Made by a program: the position numbers and the translations under genes | The notes under the pieces: generated by a model | What the model saw: only the letters and a program-made list of their open reading frames with translations | Told to the model about the DNA's origin: nothing | The model's database searches: none | Source of the DNA: Glebionis coronaria | Lineage: Eukaryota; Streptophyta; Magnoliopsida; Asterales; Asteraceae | Length of the DNA: 64,000 nucleotides | Direction of reading: 5' to 3' | NCBI GenBank assembly: GCA_025667525.1 | Contig: CM046877.1 | Span: 294,372,364-294,436,363, forward strand | Shown: positions 47,138 to 58,100 of the stretch, piece by piece | How the letters are laid out: each line of letters begins with the position of its first letter | How positions within the stretch are numbered: the first letter of the stretch is position 1

Positions 47138-49103
47138 ATGCGGGGATCGAGTCGAGCTCATGACTCGGTTAACAAAAACGAGGTGCCTTGTGGGGGAGTC
47201 CCATACATTCTATCTTCTTTCTATTTTCTAACATCTAATAAGGCTTGATCTTTCAAGCTCGTGTTCGTGATTTGTTGTGTTGTGATCTTAGGTATGACCC
47301 TAATTTTTGAAGACTCTCGTGTTCGGTTTTTGCCGGACTTGATCTTCCATTCTTTGAATGCCAAAAAGGGGCATACTCTTTACCCTTGATTTTTATCGAC
47401 TAACGTTTTATCTTGAGGCATAATTAATAAACGGCTTATAGATTTGCGTACTCTTTCCATGCTAGGATGTTGCATTAGACTCTTCGTGTCTTAGCAAGGG
47501 GGTGTTACTCTTGAGCTAAGAAACATTGAGGACAATGTTTGGTTTTAGCATGGGGGAGTCAATCGATATAATCGCTTGCAATTGCTTTTGTCGTGTCCAA
47601 ACGTTGTTTTTTTCATTTTTCAATAAAATTTTAAATTTTTAGTGTTATTTTTTAGTTTTAATAAAGAAAATAAGTGTTTTTGACACAAATGTAGGCTTTC
47701 AATAAGAATAGTTTTTTACTCGACTTGGTTATTAACCTTAGCTTTTCCTTAAGGTATTTGAATTAAGTTTTGCTAGGCTATTATTTAGGGAGCTTTAAAA
47801 CGCGAAAGTCTTAATTCATACGAGTTAAGAACAAGAACTTTTCGAAAGCTCCTATAATTGATCCTAGAAAGTCGTCTATCAAGGGAACTTTAAAACGCAA
47901 ATTCTAAAACTTGCAAAAGTATAAGAAGATGCAAGATCCTATAGATGACTTGAAAACCCAAAACTTTTATTTAATAGGCTAAATATCTATTGATTTCATT
48001 TTTGGAATTTTACAATATGGAGAACAAGAGATGATAGAGCCAATTATAAGTTTGGTATTCTTTCGGGAATTTATGTGAGTTAATTGTAAGCCTATTCTCC
48101 CATCGCTTGTTAATAAATTTAATTGCAATAAATAAGGTTGAACGATTTGAAAAGTTACTTAGCTTCTAGCCCAAGATCGTTTAAAAGTTGCTCGGTATGG
48201 ATTAGAGTTCATAGCCAAGGCATAACTTATTGAAGCGGGATGCGAAGATTGGCGAGTCCAAAAAGGTCCTAACAAGACATGAGGGCTATGTTTTATTGCT
48301 AAAGATCTCAAGTGATGTGAAGATTCATTTATCAAAAATCAATATGAAGGATCGAGACACACGACGAAAAGCAAATACTCCCAAAAAGTCATGGAGAAGT
48401 CTATCCAAAAAGACCAAAATAAGGTATGAGGATAAATGAAGCCAAGTCCAAAAAGGAGGCGGATCGTTGTATATCAAAATCCCAATAAAGATTGGAGAAA
48501 AATGAAGAAGTCGTGGTCCAAGTATGAATCTCTCAAAATTTCAAGTGAAGAAATTCCTATTTGAAGAGAAGACCATTATTTCATGAACGTCTCTCAAGGT
48601 TTGAAGTATGAAGTCGCTGCCAAATATCGGTCCGAGAAAGGTCTCAAATCGCGAAGCAAGTTATGCCAAGATATGAACTTTATGAGGTCCCGAGAAGCAG
48701 TTTTAAAAGATTTTGTCCTTTAGCTAACTATTGATTAAATCGTTCACTTTATTTTCGGCCTAATAAATTATAGAAATAAGTCAAAAATGCATCCTCGTGA
48801 TCATTTAAGACAACAATAAAATATAAGAGATACACCTAGGAATAAGGGAGTCTAAGTGAATAATTGGCCCACATGAATTCGTGTTAGTTTGCTAACTTAT
48901 AATAACAATGATCTTGTTTTTGCACTTGGCATGGAAAAGTGAAAAGTCGGGGACGATGAATCTATTTGAGTTTTATGATCCTTAAAGTTATTTTTCAATA
49001 ATGAAAGCAATACATTATGTCTTTGCAAAATAAAAAGTCGAAAGTTGAATAATGGTGTAGATATAGTTTTATTTTATCATTGCGTGAGGACACGGCAATT
49101 ACT
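47138..49103 (+). other. Non-coding region between pol and PPT
   Basis: About 2 kb holds no long frame; an env-like ORF is absent. Near its start, at 47521-47540, lies an inverted repeat (AAACATTG, AGGA loop, CAATGTTT). At 47546-47558 TAGCATGGGGGAG repeats the core of the real PPT. The rest is AT-rich and includes purine-rich stretches with many AAG words at 48230-48680. Confidence 0.7.
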
Positions 49104-49118
49104 TAGCATGGGGGAATT
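49104..49118 (+). other. Polypurine tract, Athila element 2
   Basis: TAGCATGGGGGAATT is directly followed by the LTR start TGATATGAG. Confidence 0.85.
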
Positions 49119-52100
49119 TGATATGAGTGAATTTACTCATATCATTTGTAGCTTAAAACATTGAAATATTGCATGAAATGTATCAAATATGCCTTGGAAA
49201 TGCTTGTTTCTTGTTTTCATGTGTGTAGGTATCAAGTTCGCGAAAACCGACAAAAATCGACACAAGAATGAAGAGAAAAATCAAAGAAGCCAAAATCAAG
49301 ATCAACTTTAGAGGATTTATCAAGAAAATGAGCCAAGTGGGTCCCACAATGGGGTAAATGGGCTCAAAAGCCCATTTAGTTTTCAAGTTAACTTTGTGAA
49401 ATGGTGGAAAACTTACCAAGCCCAAATGGAGTGATTCAAACGGATGGATAAAGTGTTTGGGCCCAAGCCCAAGATTTAATGAAACGAATGGAATAAACAA
49501 AATGATGGGCCGTAGGGTTTCTGATATTCTATGTAACGTGTATATTGCACGTTTTCACACCAAATAATAATTTTACTTCACACGTTACAATCCTCACCCA
49601 TTTAATATTCACCCACTCACCACATATTTACTTCACACACATACAAACATACATTCGATAAAACCTATGTTGTTTTCTTCTCCAATATTCCATCTTCCCC
49701 ACCCTAAAAACCTGCTAATAAACTACTGTTCATTAACCCTAGATGGGTAAAAAGGCGTTTTTACATAGGGCTTTTTATCTATTTAATTAATTCATATCAA
49801 GGGGATTAAAACCCCCAAACTTATAGGAAGAGAAAGAATGGAGAGGCTATGCTACGTGGCCATTTTTGATTCGAAGAAACACCTCACCCATCTTATTCAG
49901 CCAATCACAGAGCAAGAAAGAAGCACAACTAGCACACGGATGCCACGTTGGCAATCCGTGTGCTAGATTGAATCACCTCATCCGTCCGATCAAAGAAAGA
50001 GAAAGAAAATAAAGATCAATGGTCAAGAAATCAAATGGAATATTCCAAGATTGATGCGAATATCCTCTTCATCAACAGCCTTGGGAGGCTATAAAAACCC
50101 CCATTATTTCCTTGTAATCCATCCTTTCTTTTACTTTTAGAGTTATGCTGTAGAAATAGATTTACAGTAAATCTTGTATTTCCTTTTTAAAGCTTTGTAA
50201 TATTTTTCTGGAAATCAATAAAAGTTCAGTTTATTTTAATTTCAATCGTGTTTTCATTTACTTATTGTTTGAAGTGATTTATAAATTTATTCTTTAAGCT
50301 ATTTCATGGTAATAATGTTTGCAAGTTGAATATAAACTAATCAATAGTCTATATCCAATATTAAAAGTAAGTTTGGATCACACTTATCCCTACTGGATAA
50401 GTGAAACACAAAAAAAAGTTGGTTCGGATGCTGTTTGGATGATTCGAATGGTGTTTGGTGGTTGTGATTCGGGTTCTAAGGCAGCTCAGCGCTTGCTTTC
50501 TTCCCAATGGATTCTACAAAAGGTGAGTCCTTAATTTTATTTTTATGTTCAATTTTAGATAAATATTGAGTTGATTTAAATGTAAGAGTGATTTATCTGA
50601 TTTATTTTTTTAACTGTTTAATGTTTAAAAAGTTGAAGTTTGAATATTTGAGATTGAGTTTGCTTAATGTTTACTTATTTAGACTTGATTTATATTGTGT
50701 ACTAAATGACTGAGTGTCTCGTATGTTATGGAATTTGTTAGATTTTTGTTATTTTGAGATTTCTTAATAAATCTGATATGTTTGATAGTAGAAGTGTGAT
50801 ATATGAATTGGATATTAGGGATCGATTTGTAGGTTAACTATAAGGCTTAGGTTGGTCTAACTGATAAGCGAATCGGTTTAGTTAATTTTTAGCTTCATAC
50901 AGCTTGATAATATTTCCTGAATGATTGAAATTGAGTTTCCTTGGATCTGTTTTCTCTTTAGATTAGTTTAATAACCTGAATGTTTGCTAAGTAAATGAAA
51001 TTCGTTGAATGCTACTTATCAGTTTATTGGATATTTACATCTCTGTTTTACTGATTAAAATGTTCAGTAAATTCTGAATTTTTGCTAAATATAGATTTGG
51101 GTTAAAATCAGTTTGATTTGGTATTGTTGTGCTGTGCATCTCGTTTTATTAGGATATTGTATTGGTCTGTTGAGCTTACTGCTTATTTGTCCAAGTTTAA
51201 AGCTTATCAGTCCCATTGACTGATAAGCTCATAAGCTGATTACTGTCAGCTTAAAGCTAATAAGCTCACAACAAGTCACTCCTGTGACTGTATTTTACAA
51301 ACTGTCAAAAAGAAAATAATTCCAAAAAAATAATGTCATCAGGGGGTCTCGAACTCGAGACCTCCCCTTTACTAGTCTTACGTGATAACCACTTGGGCTG
51401 CACGCCCTTTTGATTTAACTCTCTTCTTTCTCATTTATATAGTTTAGTTTGTTTAAGCAGATTTTACTTAATACCTTTGAGTTTAAATACACGTTTGTTT
51501 TATTTTAATTAATTAAAATTTTAATTAAAGTCTGTTTTGAGATTTTTAAAAATTAGTTTATTATTATAAATAAATCAAAATAATAAATATATAAAAAATA
51601 AAAATAAATAAATAAATAAAAATGTTTTTATTTTAAAAGTTTAATTAGTTTATTAATTAGATTTTTATAATAATTAGAATAAATAGTTTTTAAAAGTAGA
51701 TTTGTTTTAAAGTATTTGTGATAAGATAAATTAGTTTTAAAAGTTATTAAATAAATTTATTTTATAAATTTTTGAATAGTTTAATTTTTTTCATAGATAA
51801 TTAAAATAGATTAATTTTTAAAATAGTGTTATTTTTTATAAGTAAGTAAGTGTTGGTAGATTTTAAATAGGCGGGGTTTACGATTCATGCACTTTAGGTT
51901 TATTTTAAGTAGTTTAAAATTTGTAGATTTTAATTGTAGTTTAAAAACCGAAAACCAATTCAAATCAATTGTCCAAATCAAAACTAAACGTCTCAAATTC
52001 ATAAGATCTTCGTGTACAACGAACTCGACTCACTCACGTGTTTAATTGAATTCGTCATTGGTATTATTAGACTATTACTTTTTCCTAAAGGTAATTTTCT

Positions 52101-52151
52101 AATTTACCCTATAACGTATTTAATTATCACTATACTATCCACGACACATCA
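49119..52151 (+). repeat. Athila element 2 3' LTR
   Basis: This 3033-bp LTR is near-identical to 37866-40864. Differences include scattered substitutions, extra bases around 49756-49775 and a longer A/AATA run near 51595-51620. The tRNA-like segment is at 51342-51409 and the terminal hairpin at 49119-49144. Confidence 0.95.
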
Positions 52152-52294
52152 GTTGGCACCCCCTTTGGGTCCAAGCCACCACTCCATAGGCCACCACTCC
52201 GAGCTCGTTGGTCACGACTATGTTGGTCACGGTTGGCACCCCCTTTGGGTCCAAGCCACCACTCCGAGTGTTGGGACCTCGTAAGGTAGGGCTA
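52152..52294 (-). repeat. TRIM interior with tandem duplication
   Basis: After the Athila target duplication the TRIM interior continues. GTTGGCACCCCCTTTGGGTC and AAGCCACCACTCC occur twice here (about 52152 and 52232). The run GTTGGTCACG...CTATGTTGGTCACG occurs left of the Athila (37836-37865) and again at 52208-52241, so a unit of about 80-90 bp was tandemly duplicated before the Athila insertion. Confidence 0.75.
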
Positions 52295-52306
52295 GCTCTG
52301 ATACCA
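52295..52306 (-). other. TRIM primer-binding site
   Basis: The minus strand reads TGGTATCAGAGC, the initiator tRNA-Met complement, two bases from the LTR at 52309. Confidence 0.9.
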
Positions 52307-52308
52307 AT

Positions 52309-52459
52309 TGATATGAACCTATCCCATACTAGGCTCGTAATCGGTTCATAAGTCCTAAGTGTAGAACTCGCTCAAAAAGCTAGCTTGTTTGAGGAGGGGA
52401 CACCTGGACATTATAAACCATCAACCATTCCTATACATGGCCGATGTGGGATCATAACA
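52309..52459 (-). repeat. TRIM 5' LTR
   Basis: It is 151 bp with TG...CA ends and near-identical to 37654-37804. The minus strand starts TGTTATGATCCCACATCGG, a start shared by many plant TRIM families as I recall them. Confidence 0.9.
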
Positions 52460-52464
52460 GGGCA

Positions 52465-55150
52465 CCATCTTGTATAGTCTTTATTTTGTGTATGTATTAC
52501 TTCAGGCCCATTCTATGAGCCCAAGTTTAATAAAGTAGTATAAAAACCAACAATTGGGCCACTTTTCAACCAATCTTTCAAATTTATCAATATAGTAATC
52601 GTTTGAGACCTTTTTTTTAGCGGAATTCGATTTTCCGTTAATATTGGTCGTATAAGGCTGTAAGGAGATGGTCGGTTTTTCTCAGCTAATTTTTTTAGTT
52701 ACTACTAGTCCCATGACATAGATACATGTATGAAAACGATTTGCTTTTGGTATTTATGGCTTGAGTCGTTATGACGGTCATATCGACATAAAGGACATGT
52801 TTTATTTCATGGCACATGACATCCGAAATCCACATGACGACTCTAGTGAGAAGAACTCACTTGCGACATGTTTTTTTGTCTTGATGCTTCTTAACCAAAT
52901 CGAAAAAAGATGGCTAAATGTGGTGTAAAAATCCTCCCCCATCAGCCTTAAGACTAAATGAAGAGTCAACTTTAAACAAATTAAAACGAAAAATAAGAAA
53001 CTAAACAACACAACAACATAAGAAAATTACATCCTGAGTCTAACCGAATACACCATCAAATCTTTGTTTCTTAGGACAAATGTATATGTTAGCAATGCTA
53101 GTATAATAATACACTTTAACTAAGGATAGAAACACGATGCATTATTTGGATATATAATAAAAACTAAATGGCACATTGTTTGATCTGATTTCAGCATAAT
53201 AAACAACTATAATTACACAAACTTCTAAAGTAACTAATACAAATGGTATTATAGTCAATAAAGCAATAACACTCAAAAAGCAAAAGCAAAACAAAATCAT
53301 GGCATAACAACTTCTATTCAACAAATTGATGTTTAAATTAACTAGGCGAGTACCCGCGCATAGCGGCGGAAATGCCCAGCGTTAAATAATTAACGAAATG
53401 CGATATTGTGGTAAGTGTTGCGTGTAACGTTGGAAACAAAACGTTAAAAGATCAAAATGAAAAAAAGTGCGTATGTTGTAGACGGTTTTAGAGATGACAA
53501 TCTCCGAGCATAAAAGGCACCAATTGTGATCCTACACTAAATTACACAAATACGGTACCAACAATGATAAAGAGCAATTCACATTGGGAAATAGCAGAAT
53601 CAGAGGACAATATATGTAGACAAATGTAGTAGAGGAATGATAGACAAAGCTAAGAATCAAGAGTGAAAACAATCTTCAAAAGAAAGACACATTTCAAAAA
53701 TGTATATAGAAAAATCCAAGGTTCATAGAAACAATAAGATCCAACACCAAGTCTACACAATAGATTTCAAAAATGTAAATAAATTCAAGGTACATAGTAA
53801 TAATAGGATTTAGAAAGCACGAATGATATTTCTAATATAGTTATAAGTTATGTTATATAAAATACACCGTAGTTGGTAGACAAAAGTTTTAAGCTTTGAT
53901 TTTTGAAGCTTCATTTTTTGTGTTTTATTAGCAGTTAAGAATAAGTGTCCAATAACCATCAAGTTAGATGATGTATAAGAAACACAGGTTAAAGTAGTTG
54001 TTCTAACCTGGGATTTCTTCCCATGCTTTGCTTGTGCGGCCCAGTTTATGTTTTCTTATGGTTCTTCATCTATTGTGTCGAATTTGTAAAATTACATAAG
54101 CCGCTCTGAATAAATAAGTATTGTTGAGGCTGTAATTTTTGTATGAATAAGTATAAGAACTGTAATCAGCAGTCATTATTGTAGACTATTCAATCTTTAA
54201 TTTGGAGAACTTCATTTAAGTCATTCCTCATGCCAAAAGAGGACACCGCAATGCTCACAAATGTGATAAAAGTCTTCAAAATCTATATATATTGCCATAT
54301 TAGTGCAAAACCTATTACAAAAGACACAATTAATAAAATGATGCATAAATAAATCGCATATATCTATTCATTAGCATGGCGAACCTTGTAAAAGAATTTA
54401 TGGCTGTTAGCATAGAATTTGTGTGGATGCCCCTTTTGAAGATGAAGATGTGCCAACAATATCTTGCTCATCGGTAACATTTGGGCTAAAAGTTTAAACT
54501 ATAATAACATGACACTCAGACGCACCATGAGCAGAAAACTGTTCATTCATGTGAAAGCCTTCGTGATTGGAACATCAACAACCACGATACATGATTGGAC
54601 TTTGGTAGAATCATAATGGATTTCCTGTGCATTAGAAAAACACTCAGATTAAAAAAAATGTAACTTTCCGACCCATTTGTCCTAGAAAAAATTGTAACTT
54701 CATTTTCGTCTACGACATATGTCTCGCCTGCGGGAAAGCTTAACTTGAGCAGATAGGACGTTGCACAATCAACAAACATACTCGCGAAGAAAGCACCTAC
54801 CCAGGTGGTACAACACAGCCTCGATCCTCATAAGAAAGCACCAGAACAACACTGCCTCATCTCGTTCACTCACAGAAGACATTGCCTAGCTCTACTATCT
54901 TTCGGAAGCCTTTAGCTTGCTCCTTCGCAGTGAATCTTGGGCTCTACCCTAGTTTTATTTATGCATTAGAAAAACACAGGCTTGCATACTGTCTGATTGA
55001 GTGTGAATATAAGCTCGAATCACTCCCTAATAATTAATTAAAAAAAAAATTGATGTAAAGTGCATCCGTGTACTCCAAAAACAACAAAAACCCCTAGAAA
55101 GGAAAAACTTAACCCACACTCTTCTTCTTCATCTTGTTCCATCTGCAACA
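52465..55150. other. Intergenic region upstream of the deacetylase gene
   Basis: No gene is recognised. A loosely repeated patch occurs at about 53695-53820 (TTTCAAAAATGTA and AAGGTTCATAG variants). A minus-strand 78-codon frame at 54543-54779 has no known match. Directly upstream of the ATG at 55151 there is an AT-rich stretch with an A run (55040-55050) but no distinct TATA box. Confidence 0.5.
53342..53370 (-). mobile_element. Possible Helitron 3' terminus
   Basis: On the minus strand a GC-rich hairpin (CCGCCGC, TAT, GCGCGG with one bulge) is followed by about ten bases and then CTAG next to T, as at a Helitron 3' end inserted between A and T. The element would extend to higher coordinates; I could not find its 5' TC end or a helicase. 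Confidence 0.4.
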
Positions 55151-58100
55151 ATGTCATCATCATGTTCTTCAATGACAAAAGAAACACTCGGGTCCTTAGA
55201 CAAAGAATCATTCACAACCCTTCTATCCAAACTAATATCCGAATCAAAACACGTACAAAACAACCCACCGGAACTCATCCCAGAAGAAGACAGGATCGTC
55301 AATCATGTACTTGATGTTCTTCTTCCGTACAGTAATCAAACTGGTGGGGGCCCACTTGTTATTAACCACGTGGCTTATAAACCCAAAAGAGGGAATCTTA
55401 TTGTGGAGTACCCTGGTACTCAAGATGGAAAGATTTTGTCCTTTGTTGGAATGCATATGGATGTTGTCACTGCTAATCCCCATGAATGGGTTTGTTCTTT
55501 TTTCTTTTTTCATTTCATTACCTACTTTTTACATATGATTCGGGTCTTTGTTTCTGCTTATATACCGGGTTTATGACTTTTTTTGATTTCGACTTTTATT
55601 CCATAAGCCCCAATTTTCTGGTTTATCTTCAGACTTGAGGGCTTATATATGTTTATTACGATATGATTAACTTATATACCCCCAGGGTTATGAAATATAA
55701 GCCAAAATCAAATAAGCTCATAAGCCTACATATATTATGGGGGTCTTTGTTTTAGCTTATATAGTGGGCTTATAAGCTTATTTGCTTATAAACCGAAATC
55801 AGTGTTTCGTTAAGCTTATATAAGTGGGCTTATAAGCTTATATAAAAGGGGTTTTGTAAGCCAAATATTTGTGGCTTATATAACAATAATATATAAAAAG
55901 ACTTTTATACCTACATTTAATAACTACACCATTTAATATTCATGTACTTTTTTGTCATTTATCTTATTAATTTTCATGAGCTAAACCAAGCACTAAACAT
56001 GGGCTTATAAGCTTATGATATATAAGCCATAAATAGCTTATATAACATAAACCTAAGTCTGACTCATAAGCTTAACCAAACACCCCCTATGTCATAATGA
56101 ACCCATTTATAAGCCGACTTTTTATGAAATAAGCCGCAAAAAGTGAGCTTATAAAACATAGGCCCAAAACTAAACAAGCTATAAGCTCGCTATATAAATT
56201 GAAACATTTAGCATTGATTGAATGTGTGTGATAATCACCTGAAAATATATATTTATGGAGCTAGGCCAATTATTCGTTAAACTTTTTTTGTTCCAACTTT
56301 TGGTTTATCCTCATTACGCGTAAACTTTGAGAAATTTGAATGGATATTCATTTGCACATATATCCATGTATCCAACTTAGTGATACACCGTCCCAAAATT
56401 ATTGTCCCCCCGACAAAAAACACACAGTTTAAGAAAAGGTCGTACCTTTGATTACAAGACTCTCTCTCTTACTTTTTGACAGAATAACAATTTTACCCTT
56501 AACTGATTAATTTAAGTCCTCTTTAAGTTTTGTAACTATAATTTCAAGCAAGGATGATATAGTGATATGAACCGGATCGATTAGGATAATAAAGAACAAT
56601 AAAGATAGAGTAATCGATGTTCGAGAGGTCGAATAAGCTCTCCCAATTAACAAGAAACTAATAAGTCGTAATAAACAATATTCATATTTCTACATAATAA
56701 GAATACAACCCTAATGCCCAATTTATAATAAAAGCTGCCCTGGACTTAACTAGTCCATAAGATAATGTAATAGAAGGAAACTAAATAAACTAAATAATTA
56801 ATAATAATATGCATGATCATATCAATACTCCCGCCCCCAAAAACACCTTGTCCTCAAGGTGTTGCTCCATAATCTTGCCTCACGTGATTCCGGGATCCCA
56901 TGTCTTACTTGTAGTTCTCCCTGTTGTGGGTCATAATCAAACATCAAAGTGTTGGCATGGCTGTTCATAATTTGCTAATCTATTGTCACAATTCAGCCCG
57001 CCCTCTATAGCTTCAGTTTGCCCAACCTCAATGACGACACGAGACTTTGATTTCGTCCACACGAAAGGCCCTTTCCTTTTCTTTCTCTTTCTATTCGCAG
57101 CACAATGTCGTCGGAGACCCAAATGAGACTCCTTCCTCTTATTCAAGGCACAACCAAACTCCTTGTTGCTGACTCCTTTTTCCGTAGTCTTTTTGTTTCG
57201 ATCAGATGTCAAATCAGCATAACATGGAGAATTTTGAAACTGTTTTGCGGGTACCATGTTTTGCGGGTACCGTGGTCATTACTGCAGGTACCTTGGTTGT
57301 CAATGGTTCAGGTGTTTTAGCAGATGATTTGGGATTTTGAATGGAAGACTAAATTAGATTTATCATCTCTTCAATATTTTGATTCTATGCTTCACGCCTC
57401 TTATCCTCTTCAATCTTTTGATTCCACGATTCCATTGATTCCATTCTTCACGCCTCCGATTCCATTGATTTCATTGATTCCATTGATTCCATTGATTCCA
57501 TTGATTCCATTCTTGCCATTCTTCACACTGATTCCATTCTTGCCATTCTTGACACCTTTGATTCCATTGATGCCATTCTTGCCACCTCTGTGCTTCCCTT
57601 CCAGTAACTTTTTTCTCGATGAACAGTAACAGATGAACAGTTTTGGTTTTTGTTTTTCTGAAACTCTAGAATCAAAACAGCTCTGATATTAATTGATATG
57701 AACAGGATCATAATATATAGTAAACTTGATCAAACCTTCTTTTCCATTATTAGTAGTGGACAATAATACTGGGACGGAGGGAGTATTAAAACTTTATACA
57801 TTTGATAGCAAAAGAGACTTTGATAGATGATATTAGTTAACTTATACCCAAGACAGATATTAGTTTATGGATTTGCTTATTCTGTTAATGTGATCCATTT
57901 AAATGTGTTTTTGGTTTTGATCTATAGATTGTTCAGGGTTGCTCTTTTTTGTCCCTTACTCAGAAGCTAACTTTTAACCATCTATTTTGGGGTAAAATAA
58001 GCCGTTTTGACAACTATGTTGAGCTGCTAATTTCATAGTGCTTATTTGATATGAAATAAAAATTACTAACTTGTCACCGGTAATTAAAATAGATTATTTT

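Larger units (their letters stand above)
37866..52151 (+). mobile_element. Full-length Athila-type Ty3/gypsy element 2
   Basis: It is 14.3 kb: 5' LTR 37866-40864, PBS 40872, a leader of about 650 bp, one gag-pol ORF 41537-47137, a 2-kb non-coding region, PPT 49104-49118 and 3' LTR 49119-52151. GTTGG flanks both ends (37861-37865 and 52152-52156). The LTRs differ by roughly one to two per cent by eye plus small indels, so the insertion is young. The element sits in the TRIM interior. An env-like frame, present in some Athila elements, is not found. Confidence 0.95.
37654..52459 (-). mobile_element. TRIM (miniature LTR retrotransposon) split by an Athila insertion
   Basis: Two 151-bp direct repeats (37654-37804 and 52309-52459) have TG...CA ends. 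GGGCA occurs immediately outside both (37649-37653 and 52460-52464) as a 5-bp target duplication. The minus-strand internal region begins with a PBS matching initiator tRNA-Met (TGGTATCAGAGC, 52295-52306) and ends in a purine tract (AAAGGGTGGGGTAA, 37805-37818). Without the Athila the element is only about 520 bp and has no coding capacity, which fits the TRIM class. Confidence 0.9.
56382..57783. mobile_element. Stowaway-like MITE, interrupted
   Basis: The right end GGGACGGAGGGAG at 57771-57783, followed by TA, is the Stowaway terminal motif. The left end near 56382-56410 (ACCGTCCCAAAATTATTGTCC) is a degraded complement. The MITE without the insert (56563-57715) would be about 250 bp. The left end is too degraded to fix exactly. 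Confidence 0.5.

Noticed and set aside
47138..49103. Expected env-like ORF of an Athila element
   Set aside because: No frame above about 70 codons, and no signal peptide or membrane segment; the region is treated as non-coding.
37930..49500. A 105-codon antisense frame found almost identically at 37930-38247 and 49183-49500
   Set aside because: Both lie in the LTRs of one young element, so identity reflects LTR duplication, not selection. It has no recognisable domain.
54543..54779. 78-codon minus-strand frame with a globular-looking sequence
   Set aside because: No family recognised, no neighbouring exons, no codon-level support. It might be a captured fragment, but I cannot support a gene.
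57324..57629. Open frame with a striking Ile-Pro-Leu repeat
   Set aside because: It is a by-product of the 9-bp minisatellite, which leaves every frame open; the surrounding sequence is a retroelement relic.
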